The position numbers were made by a program, and so were the translations under genes. Below, in pieces: positions 1 to 6,141 of a DNA stretch of 8,959 nucleotides. Source of the stretch: Acetobacteraceae bacterium (lineage in GTDB: Bacteria; Pseudomonadota; Alphaproteobacteria; Acetobacterales; Acetobacteraceae); the NCBI GenBank assembly GCA_025356735.1, contig JANXRT010000088.1, positions 1-8,959 on the forward strand, read 5' to 3'. The notes beneath the pieces were generated by a model. That model saw nothing but the letters and a program-made list of their open reading frames with translations, was not told where the DNA came from and did no database searches. Every line of letters starts with the position of its first letter. Within the stretch, counting starts at the first letter, position 1.

Positions 1-323
1 TGCGGAAGGTGTGGGCCGGGCTCGACGACATGTCGGTGGCCGACCGCAGCATGATCTGGAACAGCGACCTCGTGGAGGCACTGGAACTGCACAACCTGAT
101 GGGCAACGCGATGACCACGATGGTCGGCGCCGAAGCCCGCCTTGAGAGCCGCGGCGCCCACGCCCATGACGACTATCCCGAGCGCGACGATCAGGAATGG
201 ATGAAGCACACCCTCGCCTGGTGCGATGACGACGGCAACGTCAAGCTCGGCTACCGGCCGGTCAAGATGCAGACGCTGACCAACGAAGTCTCGGTGTTCC
301 CGCCACGCAAGCGCGTCTATTAA
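1..323 (+). CDS. sdhA: Succinate dehydrogenase flavoprotein subunit, C-terminal end (partial)
   Basis: This is the last ~107 codons of SdhA. The reading frame is open to the left edge (first complete codon at base 3), so the true start lies outside the window. SdhA carries covalently bound FAD and oxidises succinate to fumarate on the cytoplasmic face of complex II, passing electrons to SdhB. The visible part is the C-terminal helical domain plus tail, including the conserved stretch ESRGAHAHDDYPERDD (encoded around 144-191) followed by WMKHTL, matching the ESRGAHSR..FPDRDD..W pattern known from E. coli SdhA. The FAD and dicarboxylate catalytic residues lie upstream and cannot be checked. The stop (TAA) is 16 bases before the sdhB start, so the two genes are in one operon. 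Identity rests on this motif, the PPRKRVY-type terminus and the sdhB neighbour. Confidence 0.95.
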   Translation, partial: RKVWAGLDDMSVADRSMIWNSDLVEALELHNLMGNAMTTMVGAEARLESRGAHAHDDYPERDDQEWMKHTLAWCDDDGNVKLGYRPVKMQTLTNEVSVFPPRKRVY

Positions 324-339
324 GGTCGAAACGAAACAG

Positions 340-1122
340 ATGGCTACCTTCACGCTTCCCAAGAACAGCAAGATCCAGCAGGGCCAGGTTTTCCGCGCCC
401 CGGCTGGCGCCACGCGGGTGCAGGACTTCAAGATCTACCGCTGGAACCCCGATGACGGCGCCAACCCGCGCACCGACACCTACCAGATCGACCTCGACTC
501 CTGTGGCCCGATGGTTCTCGACGCGCTGATCAAGATCAAGAACGAGATCGACCCGACCCTCACCTTCCGCCGGTCCTGCCGCGAGGGCATCTGCGGCAGC
601 TGCTCGATGAACATCGACGGTACCAATACGCTCGCCTGCCTGAAGCCGATCGCCGACGTGGCTGGCGCCGTGCGCATCAACCCGCTGCCGCACATGCCGG
701 TGATGAAGGACCTGGTGCCCGACCTCAGCCAGGTCTATGCTCAGTACCGCAGCATCGAGCCGTGGCTGAAATCCGACACCCCGCCTCCGCCCGACGGCGA
801 GCGCCTTCAGTCCAAGGAGGAACGCTCGAAGGTCGATGGCGCCTGGGAATGCATCCTGTGCTTCTGCTGCTCCACGGCCTGCCCGAGCTACTGGTGGAAC
901 GGCGACCGCTTCCTTGGCCCCGCCGTGCTGCTCCAGGCCTACCGCTGGATCGCCGACAGCCGCGACGAACATACCGGCGAGCGGCTCGATGCGTTGGAAG
1001 ACCCGTTCAAGCTCTATCGTTGCCATACGATCATGAACTGCACGGAGACCTGTCCCAAGGGGCTTAATCCGGCCAAGGCTATCGGCGCGATCAAGCAGAT
1101 GATGGTGGAGCGGCAGTTGTAA
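340..1122 (+). CDS. sdhB: Succinate dehydrogenase iron-sulfur subunit
   Basis: 260 residues, the usual length for alphaproteobacterial SdhB. The protein relays electrons from SdhA's FAD through three Fe-S clusters to ubiquinone at the membrane anchor. The N-terminal ferredoxin-like domain has the [2Fe-2S] ligands Cys80, Cys85, Cys88 and Cys100 (SCREGICGSCSMN...C). The C-terminal domain has CILCFCCSTACP: Cys171, Cys174, Cys177 plus Cys238 bind [4Fe-4S], and Cys181, Cys228, Cys234 bind [3Fe-4S], with the same spacing as E. coli SdhB. Quinone-pocket residues equivalent to the E. coli Pro/Trp/His/Ile set are present (Pro182, Trp185-Trp186, His229, Ile231). The ATG at 340 follows sdhA by 16 bases; an AAGG overlapping the sdhA stop is the only Shine-Dalgarno-like sequence and is rather far (about 14 bases). 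All ligands are intact, so the gene should be functional. sdhC/D are not in the window and presumably lie upstream of sdhA. Confidence 0.98.
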   Translation: MATFTLPKNSKIQQGQVFRAPAGATRVQDFKIYRWNPDDGANPRTDTYQIDLDSCGPMVLDALIKIKNEIDPTLTFRRSCREGICGSCSMNIDGTNTLACLKPIADVAGAVRINPLPHMPVMKDLVPDLSQVYAQYRSIEPWLKSDTPPPPDGERLQSKEERSKVDGAWECILCFCCSTACPSYWWNGDRFLGPAVLLQAYRWIADSRDEHTGERLDALEDPFKLYRCHTIMNCTETCPKGLNPAKAIGAIKQMMVERQL

Positions 1123-1123
1123 G

Positions 1124-1176
1124 GAAGGCCAGGGCTCTGCCCTGGACCCGTCAAAGGGCTCGCCCTTTGCAATCCC
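1124..1176 (+). repeat. Palindromic two-hairpin intergenic repeat, copy 1
   Basis: Just after sdhB there are two adjacent perfect hairpins: CCAGGGC-TCT-GCCCTGG (1129-1145) and CAAAGGGC-TC-GCCCTTTG (1152-1169), joined by ACCCGT. An inverted, diverged copy lies at 3819-3881, sharing the joint ACCCGTCAA, the TCT loop and the flanking AAGG, while the stem arms differ by paired changes. This is the pattern of a REP-like dispersed element. There is no T-run after the second hairpin, so it is not a textbook intrinsic terminator, but it could stabilise or end the sdhAB transcript. Genome-wide copy number cannot be judged from this window. Confidence 0.75.
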
Positions 1177-1192
1177 TCTACTTTAGCACAGC

Positions 1193-1855
1193 ATGTTTAC
1201 TGGAGAGATAACCGACTCAACGACCCGTCGACGTGCATGGCTCGACAGCCTGCTTGTCGATCATTCCATCCTGCGCCTGGGATGGGGAAACTTCGCCGAG
1301 GTCATTCCCGGCCGTATCTATCGATCCAACCACCCAACCCCCGCCCGCCTCGCCGCCGCCAAATGCAAATACAACATCCGCACTGTCATCAACCTGCGCG
1401 GCCACCGCCAATGCGGCTCGGACGCCCTGTCCCGCGACGCCTCTGAAAAACTCGGTCTGATCCACATCGACCGCCCCTTCGAAAGCCGAGGCGCCCCCCA
1501 CAAGGACCGCATCCTCGACCTCGCCCGCATCGCCGAGACCCTGGTCGAACCCGCCCTGATCCACTGCAAATCCGGCGCCGACCGCGCCGGCCTCGCCTCC
1601 GGACTGTTCCTCCTGCTCAACGGCGGCACAGCCAAGCAGGCCCTCGCCCAGCTATCCTGGCGCTACGGCCATATCAGCCGCTCCCGCACCGGCATTCTTG
1701 ACGCTTTCTTTCTGCTTTATGCGCTTGACGGCGAGGGAAGAAAGCCTTTCTTTGATTGGGTGTTTAACGACTACAATGAAGAAACGTTACGGCGTAACTT
1801 TGTTTCTAAGAGACTTCCGAGTTTTATTAACGACAAGCTCCTGAGTCGAGAATAA
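1193..1855 (+). CDS. Dual-specificity/tyrosine-type protein phosphatase
   Basis: 220 residues, no signal peptide and no membrane segment, so probably cytoplasmic. The P-loop HCKSGADRAG (124-133) fits the Cys-based phosphatase signature HCxxGxxR: Cys125 would be the nucleophile and Arg131 the phosphate-binding residue. Upstream, PGRIYRSNHPTP (39-50) and TVINLRG (64-70) are typical of DSP-like bacterial phosphatases; Asp93 in HIDRPF is a candidate general acid, which is inference. The substrate is unknown: phosphoprotein, phospholipid or phosphosugar are all possible for this fold. The ATG at 1193 is the only reasonable start in the frame, but no clear Shine-Dalgarno precedes it. It begins 17 bases after the palindromic element behind sdhB, so it either has a short hidden promoter or depends on read-through. 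The first ~165 codons are GC-rich (41/60 at 1501-1560), while the final ~55 codons drop to about 38% G+C, continuous with the low-GC DNA downstream. The frame stays intact to TAA. Confidence 0.85.
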   Translation: MFTGEITDSTTRRRAWLDSLLVDHSILRLGWGNFAEVIPGRIYRSNHPTPARLAAAKCKYNIRTVINLRGHRQCGSDALSRDASEKLGLIHIDRPFESRGAPHKDRILDLARIAETLVEPALIHCKSGADRAGLASGLFLLLNGGTAKQALAQLSWRYGHISRSRTGILDAFFLLYALDGEGRKPFFDWVFNDYNEETLRRNFVSKRLPSFINDKLLSRE

Positions 1856-1961
1856 GACTGTATTAATGCGAATTGCGCGGTACTCTGGCTGTAATTCTAA
1901 GTAAAAGAACATATTTTAACTGTCGGCGGTTTGGGATGTGGCCGCGCCCTTGGAGAGAGGA

Positions 1962-3299
1962 TCAACATTGGGCAGGGGGACGTCGAGGGGGCGGGTTCGA
2001 ACTTGGCCGTGTCATAGATGGTGTGACCAACGGGTTATTTCCGAGTGTCACGCTAAAGGTAAGAATAAGATTCTCGATTATCCTAAAGACGACCTCCACA
2101 GAAAATCCGACAAAGAATGCAATTGCAGCGAGTGACAGAGTAAAACCGCCAAGGGTTATATTATCACCAGGACTCCAGATTACACCGACCAAGCCACCGA
2201 GAACCGCAGCAAGCATGACGCGTACAACAGCGTGTCTGCCATCGTGAGGTTCAAGTGTCCAATTACTTAGCTTGAGATCTGTATGCCGAAGAACATAAGC
2301 ACAGCCTCCCAAACATCCAAGCATCATCGGTAGGATAAAACCTGCGACAACCGCAGAGGTGGCAGTTACCCAAGTTTCATGTGACTGCCATGACGTAGCA
2401 TCAACTTCCGCTGGTAAAAAATCTGGTGCTGCACATGATTCAATCTTATTTCGGAAGTCAAAAGAAATAACTTGATGAGTTAAGCAATTCCAATCAGCAA
2501 GACCCATGTAGGATAATGCCAGTCGAAGTTTGAGATCATCGTATTTTTGGCATAATGCAAATGCATTTGGAGTAGCTGGCTTTTTCCAGGGAATGAACTT
2601 TTTAGCCTCCAGGTCGTCACTAACTGGGTTGGTTTTAGGAAGGGCCGACCTTCGGCAGAGCGGTATACCGCCGTCTCCATCTTCAATCTGGACAGCCGAG
2701 ATAGCGATTTTTGTAGACTCTCCTCCTTTTAAAGGCGCGGGAGCATCACTTCGCTGTATGATTGACTCTATCGCCGGCAACATAGCCATCTCGTGGGTTA
2801 AGCCTTGTTCTTCCACTCGCAAAGTATTCACTTGCTGTAAAAGCCGACGACCGTATTCGATGTGAGAAAGTACTGCGACAGAGCCCAGAAAAAGGACAAC
2901 ACAAATTGCGGACACTACCCAGTTGTAGCGTCGTAGCCGGACCGCTTCAGCCCTAATATCTGGCGGGGGCTCTTTACCTTCTACGGCAATATCCAGATAA
3001 GCGGACGTTAGACGAATGCTGCGCACGTTAGCTGGCGCAGCACGTGCACTTAACTCATCTATACATTGAACCAATTTAGCGAGCTTGATTTCATCAGTGC
3101 GAACTGCGGTAGTTTCGTAAAATAAGACATTAAAGGATTCTGAATTTTTGTCCTCTGAGGGATGTTGAAGCTCGGGTAGGGCCACATCCGTTCGCCTTGC
3201 TATATAGCGGAGCAGCAAACGACCGTCGCGTTGTAGCTTCTCTACATAATCGTCGATCTCAGCGTTACGATCATTTTGATCTCGGCTAGTGCCCGACAT
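1962..3299 (-). CDS. Orphan four-helix membrane protein of unknown function
   Basis: 445 residues; I cannot name the family. Layout: hydrophilic N-terminal region (1-126); a first membrane helix (about 127-147); a large soluble central domain (150-310) beginning with a short charged helix; then three hydrophobic segments (about 313-337, 355-375, 383-403) and a polar, proline/arginine-rich tail ending PPPRRPPAQC. From memory, the C-terminal part (GCLGGCAYVLR, then a polar helix, then AFFVGFSVEVVF) resembles a widespread group of uncharacterised bacterial membrane proteins. If the N-terminus is cytoplasmic, the central domain is periplasmic; it holds Cys215, Cys250, Cys272 and Cys289, which could form two disulfides. 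ATG 3299 is chosen over the upstream in-frame TTG at 3353 because it has GGAGGA six bases before it. G+C is far below the neighbours, suggesting horizontal acquisition. It is convergent with the phosphatase (106-base gap, no clear terminator) and has its own promoter, so it is probably expressed alone. Confidence 0.85.
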   Translation of the reverse strand: MSGTSRDQNDRNAEIDDYVEKLQRDGRLLLRYIARRTDVALPELQHPSEDKNSESFNVLFYETTAVRTDEIKLAKLVQCIDELSARAAPANVRSIRLTSAYLDIAVEGKEPPPDIRAEAVRLRRYNWVVSAICVVLFLGSVAVLSHIEYGRRLLQQVNTLRVEEQGLTHEMAMLPAIESIIQRSDAPAPLKGGESTKIAISAVQIEDGDGGIPLCRRSALPKTNPVSDDLEAKKFIPWKKPATPNAFALCQKYDDLKLRLALSYMGLADWNCLTHQVISFDFRNKIESCAAPDFLPAEVDATSWQSHETWVTATSAVVAGFILPMMLGCLGGCAYVLRHTDLKLSNWTLEPHDGRHAVVRVMLAAVLGGLVGVIWSPGDNITLGGFTLSLAAIAFFVGFSVEVVFRIIENLILTFSVTLGNNPLVTPSMTRPSSNPPPRRPPAQC

Positions 3300-3305
3300 T
3301 ATAAG

Positions 3306-3311
3306 TCCTCC
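3306..3311 (-). promoter_or_regulatory. Ribosome binding site deciding the membrane-protein start
   Basis: On the minus strand GGAGGA (read from TCCTCC on +) lies six bases before ATG 3299. It is a near-perfect Shine-Dalgarno and clearly favours this start over the longer TTG-initiated frame beginning at 3353. It is the strongest such site near any gene in the window. Confidence 0.85.
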
Positions 3312-3352
3312 GGCCGAAGTCTCTATTTCTGAGTAAACTTCCGTCACCTTCA

Positions 3353-3365
3353 ACCCGTTACGGGT
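3353..3365. promoter_or_regulatory. 13-bp perfect palindrome at the predicted transcription start (candidate operator)
   Basis: ACCCGT-T-ACGGGT is a 6-1-6 perfect inverted repeat. It sits 5 bases beyond the predicted -10 hexamer of the minus-strand promoter, covering the expected transcription start and the first leader bases, a typical place for a repressor to bind. It could instead form a small hairpin at the 5' end of the mRNA. No regulator gene is visible nearby, and a single short palindrome can occur by chance. Confidence 0.4.
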
Positions 3366-3370
3366 ACAAT

Positions 3371-3399
3371 ACTATTACGCAGCGGATAAGATTTGTCAA
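3371..3399 (-). promoter_or_regulatory. Predicted sigma-70 promoter of the membrane-protein gene
   Basis: On the minus strand a perfect -35 box TTGACA (3394-3399 as TGTCAA on +) is followed after 17 bases by AATAGT (3371-3376), a four-of-six match to TATAAT. Transcription would start near 3364 and give a leader of about 65 bases before ATG 3299. The promoter lies in the low-GC segment, after the stop of the 118-residue gene, so the membrane protein need not depend on that gene's transcript. Confidence 0.6.
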
Positions 3400-3434
3400 T
3401 GGCTTTTACTCAGATGTTTTGCTTCAAACGCTAC

Positions 3435-3791
3435 CTATCCATCGACATGCCGCTCCACCCGCCGCAGCACGGCGCACAGCCGCGAGAACGCCAGCCAGAA
3501 CGCCGCATGTCCCGGAGCCGCTTCACGCGAACCATTCACCATCGGTTCACCACGGCGCAGCAGCCCCAACCGTGCCTCGAACCGGCCGCGCATGTTTTCG
3601 AGGAACGCGCCGGAGGCGGCCAGATACTGCTCCAACATCTGGCTGGCGAGTTCGATCTCGGTTTGTGCCTGGTCTTCGGCGCTAAAGCCCTTGAGGGCTC
3701 GGCTTTCGTTGGCGAGCGCAATATGGACCCGATGAAGCTCGGCGAGATGCCGGGCCAGCCGCTCGCGCGCAACAATCCCGTTCGTATCCAT
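3435..3791 (-). CDS. Small all-helical hypothetical protein
   Basis: 118 residues, not recognised. The sequence is charged and helix-prone throughout (for example VARERLARHLAELHRVHI, then a long acidic/amphipathic stretch at about 38-76), with no signal peptide or clear membrane segment; the C-terminal part (93-118) is moderately hydrophobic, then basic. Codons favour G/C at the third position, unlike the low-GC gene downstream, so it looks like host chromosome. I start it at ATG 3791; GTG 3794 is directly upstream, and ATG 3821 would add 10 residues but lies inside the stem of the palindromic repeat with no spacing to a ribosome binding site. The frame remains open further upstream only as an antisense shadow of the binding-protein gene. 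The antisense frame over the same bases is less protein-like. It is divergent from the ABC transporter operon. No function is proposed. Confidence 0.6.
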   Translation of the reverse strand: MDTNGIVARERLARHLAELHRVHIALANESRALKGFSAEDQAQTEIELASQMLEQYLAASGAFLENMRGRFEARLGLLRRGEPMVNGSREAAPGHAAFWLAFSRLCAVLRRVERHVDG

Positions 3792-3818
3792 CACCTTAAT
3801 ATAGAAGGTGGAGCTTAA

Positions 3819-3881
3819 CATCCCCTGAGTCCGGGGGATGCAAGGGGCAAGCCCCTTGACGGGTTTGGGCAGAGCCCAACC
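3819..3881 (-). repeat. Palindromic intergenic repeat, copy 2 (inverted, three hairpins)
   Basis: On + the element contains CATCCCC-N8-GGGGATG (3819-3840), CAAGGGGC-AA-GCCCCTTG (3841-3858) and TTGGGC-AGA-GCCCAA (3865-3879). Read on the minus strand, the last two match copy 1 (1124-1176) in order and spacing, with the same joint ACCCGTCAA and the same TCT loop. The arms differ by compensating changes: CCA/TGG versus TT/AA in the first stem, and one A-T versus G-C pair in the second. The third hairpin has no equivalent in copy 1. It lies between two divergent genes, so it must occupy or separate their promoters. Confidence 0.75.
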
Positions 3882-3920
3882 TTGCTTACTTCCTGGTTTT
3901 TCCCTTACATCGGATCGATT

Positions 3921-3928
3921 AGGGAGAG
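3921..3928 (+). promoter_or_regulatory. Ribosome binding site of the binding-protein gene
   Basis: AGGGAGAG lies eight bases before ATG 3937. It supports that start over an in-frame ATG at 3838, which falls within the palindromic repeat and would place 33 non-signal-like residues in front of the signal peptide. Confidence 0.75.
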
Positions 3929-3936
3929 AAATCCAA

Positions 3937-5085
3937 ATGAAATTCCACATCGCGCTGGGCGCCCTGATCGCGCTGGCGGCCGCTACCGTGGCGAAAGCCG
4001 ACACGATCAAGGTCGGCATCACCGTCTCGCAGACCGGCCCCGCCGCGTCGCTCGGCATTCCGCAGCGCAACTCGGTGGCCTTGCTGCCGACCGAGATTGC
4101 CGGCCAGAAGATCGAATACATCGTGCTGGACGATGCGACCGACGCCACCAAGGCGGTGGCGAACACAAGAAAACTGATCGACGAGGACAATGTCGATGTC
4201 ATCATCGGCCCCTCGATCACGCCGGCGGCGTTGGCGATGGTCGATGTGGTCGGCGAGAAGAAGGTGCCGCTGATCGTTCTGGCGGCGTCCGCCAGGATCA
4301 TCGAGCCGCCGACTGGCGCCAAGGCCTGGGTGTTCAAGACGCCGCAGAACGACAGCCTGATGGCCGACGCCGTGGCCGCCCGCATGGCCCAGGACGGCGT
4401 CAAATCCATCGCCTTCATCGGCTTCAACGACTCCTACGGCGATGGCTGGCTGACCGAGATCACCCGCGCCTTGGCCGCCAAGAACATCGCGCTGCTCGAC
4501 ACCGAGCGTTACGCCCGCACCGACACCTCGGTTACCGGCCAGGTGCTGAAGGCGATCTCCGCCAAGCCGGACGCCATCCTGATAGCCGGCGCCGGCTCGC
4601 CCGCCGCCTTGCCGGCCAAGGCGCTGGTCGAGCGCGGCTACAAAGGCCGCGTCTATCAGACCCACGGCGTGGCCAACGCAGATTTCCTGCGCGTCGGTGG
4701 CAAGGACGTCGAGGGCGAAATCCTGCCTGCCGGCCCGGTCCTGGTCGCCGACCAGCTGCCCGCCAACAACGAGGTCAAGCCGGTGGCGCAGAAGTACGTT
4801 TCGCAGTACGAGGCCAAATACGGCGCCGGCAGCATGGCGACGTTCGGCGCCCATCTGTACGACGCCGGGCTGCTGCTGACGGCAGCAATCCCTGAGGCGC
4901 TGAAAAAGGCCAAGCCGGGCACTGCTGAATTCCGATCCGCCCTTCGCGATGCGATGGAGCACCAGACCGGCGTGGTGATGACCCAGGGCGTCGCCAACCT
5001 GTCGCCCGCCGACCATAACGGCTTCGACGCCCGCGCCCGCGTCATGGTCACGGTGCGCGACGGCAAGTGGCTGCTGCTGCCCTGA
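3937..5085 (+). CDS. Periplasmic substrate-binding protein of a Liv/HAAT-type ABC importer
   Basis: 382 residues. The N-terminus is a clear Sec signal peptide: MKFH, a hydrophobic core of Ala/Leu/Ile, then AKA before Asp22 as the likely cleavage site. There is no lipobox cysteine, so the mature protein should be free in the periplasm. The mature part starts DTIKVGITVSQTGPAAS and continues with VDVIIGPSITPAALAM (87-101) and FIGFNDSYGDGW (160-171), all typical of the two-lobed LivJ/LivK type I binding-protein fold (Peripla_BP_6-like). It should capture solute and deliver it to the LivH/LivM permease encoded downstream. Members of this family bind branched-chain amino acids, amides, urea or aromatic acids; nothing here settles the ligand. 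It is the first gene of the operon, 24 bases before livH. A weak promoter-like pair (TTGCTT at 3882, TTACAT at 3905) lies upstream, but I do not regard it as firm. Confidence 0.93.
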   Translation: MKFHIALGALIALAAATVAKADTIKVGITVSQTGPAASLGIPQRNSVALLPTEIAGQKIEYIVLDDATDATKAVANTRKLIDEDNVDVIIGPSITPAALAMVDVVGEKKVPLIVLAASARIIEPPTGAKAWVFKTPQNDSLMADAVAARMAQDGVKSIAFIGFNDSYGDGWLTEITRALAAKNIALLDTERYARTDTSVTGQVLKAISAKPDAILIAGAGSPAALPAKALVERGYKGRVYQTHGVANADFLRVGGKDVEGEILPAGPVLVADQLPANNEVKPVAQKYVSQYEAKYGAGSMATFGAHLYDAGLLLTAAIPEALKKAKPGTAEFRSALRDAMEHQTGVVMTQGVANLSPADHNGFDARARVMVTVRDGKWLLLP

Positions 5086-5109
5086 TCCCTGCCGGCCGAA
5101 CCCGAAACG

Positions 5110-6141
5110 ATGGACGCCTCGATCCTGCTGATCCTGGTCCAGGACGGCCTGGTCAACGGCGCCATCTACGCGTTGCTCGCCCTGTCGCTGGTGCTGGTGT
5201 TCACCGTTACCCGGGTGCTGTTCATCCCGCAGGGCGAGCTGGTGGCGTTTGCTGCCCTGACCTACTCGACGTTGGCCGAGGGCCACGTCCCCGCCAGCAT
5301 CTTCCTGCTCGCCGGCCTTGGCGCCACCGCCTGCCTGCGCGGGTTGTGGGACGCCCGCGCCACGCGGAACAAATACGGGAAAATCCTGTTCGGCACGCTC
5401 GGCCCGCCGGCCGTCGTGGTGCCGCTCACCCTGTGGCTGGCGCCGCGCCACCCCGGGCTCGCGGTCTCGGCCCTGCTGGCGGTGGCGACCGTGGCGCCGA
5501 TGGCTCCCGCCCTCTACCGCATCGCCTTCGCGCCCCTCGCCAGCGCCTCGATCCTGACCCTGCTGATCGCCGCGGTCAGCGTGCGCTTCGCCATGGTTGG
5601 CATCGGCCTCGTCATTTTCGGGCCGGAGGGCACGCGCGGCATTGGCTTTTCCGACGCGTTCTTCACCGTGGGACCCTTGACCATCCCCGGCCAGGCAATC
5701 TGGATCTGGATCGTCACCTTCGCCCTCATGCTGGCGCTGGCGATATTCTTTGGCCGCACCCTCATTGGCCGCGCGCTGCGCGCCACCGCCATCAACCGGC
5801 TGGGCGCCCAGCTGGTCGGCATCCCGGCCGAGGGCGCCGGCCGCCTCGCCTTCACCCTTGCCGGCGCGATCGGCGCCATTTCCGGCGTGCTGGTGGCGCC
5901 GCTCACCACCATCTACTACGACACCGGATTCCTGATCGGGCTCAAGGGCTTCGTCGCCGCCATCGCCGGCGGGCTGGTCGGCTACCCGGCCGCCGTCATC
6001 GCGGCGCTTGCCGTCGGCATCGTCGAAAGCGTCTCCTCGTTCTGGGCCAGCGCCTATAAGGAAGTCATCGTCTTCACCGCCGTGCTGCCGGTGCTGCTGG
6101 TCCGCAGCCTGCTCGGCCCACCGTCCGAGCACGACGAATGA
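5110..6141 (+). CDS. livH: LivH-type ABC transporter permease
   Basis: 343 residues, polytopic inner-membrane protein of the branched-chain amino acid permease family; with LivM it forms the translocation path. The N-terminal GLVNGAIYALLALSLVLVFTVTRVLFIPQGELVAF region (14-48) matches the family pattern in which a G-x-x-Y-A-L-x-A-L-x-L helix is followed by a Q/H-G-E motif. The coupling-loop region GRALRATAINRLGAQLVGIP (220-239) and the helix pair GLKGFVAAIAGGLVGYPAAV (279-298) are also typical. Compared with the ~308-residue E. coli LivH there is extra sequence at about 75-125, including the basic loop WDARATRNKYGK, so it belongs to a longer subtype. The ATG at 5110 has no strong Shine-Dalgarno, and translation may depend on the gene upstream. 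Its TGA overlaps the next start as ATGA, indicating coupling with livMG. Confidence 0.92.
   Translation: MDASILLILVQDGLVNGAIYALLALSLVLVFTVTRVLFIPQGELVAFAALTYSTLAEGHVPASIFLLAGLGATACLRGLWDARATRNKYGKILFGTLGPPAVVVPLTLWLAPRHPGLAVSALLAVATVAPMAPALYRIAFAPLASASILTLLIAAVSVRFAMVGIGLVIFGPEGTRGIGFSDAFFTVGPLTIPGQAIWIWIVTFALMLALAIFFGRTLIGRALRATAINRLGAQLVGIPAEGAGRLAFTLAGAIGAISGVLVAPLTTIYYDTGFLIGLKGFVAAIAGGLVGYPAAVIAALAVGIVESVSSFWASAYKEVIVFTAVLPVLLVRSLLGPPSEHDE

Noticed and set aside
1152..1180. Intrinsic terminator after sdhB
   Set aside because: The hairpin is strong, but no T-run follows it on the plus strand, so only a repeat with possible transcript-end function is claimed.
1994..2002. GGTTCGAAC resembling a tRNA T-loop, possibly a tRNA-derived attachment site at the island edge
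   Set aside because: The flanking bases do not form a T-stem (GCGGG does not pair with the following TTGGC) and no acceptor or anticodon arm is present; it lies inside the membrane-protein gene.
1700..3430. Insertion sequence or transposon in the low-GC segment
   Set aside because: No transposase or integrase frame was found, and no convincing terminal or target-site duplication could be seen at the approximate boundaries.
3393..3818. A 141-codon plus-strand frame opposite the small helical gene
   Set aside because: The minus-strand product is charged, amphipathic and helix-like with sensible codon use; the plus-strand product is irregular and starts within the promoter of another gene.
3838..3936. 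N-terminal extension of the binding protein to an upstream ATG
   Set aside because: It would place 33 residues encoded by the palindromic repeat before a normal signal peptide; AGGGAGAG before ATG 3937 gives a better start.
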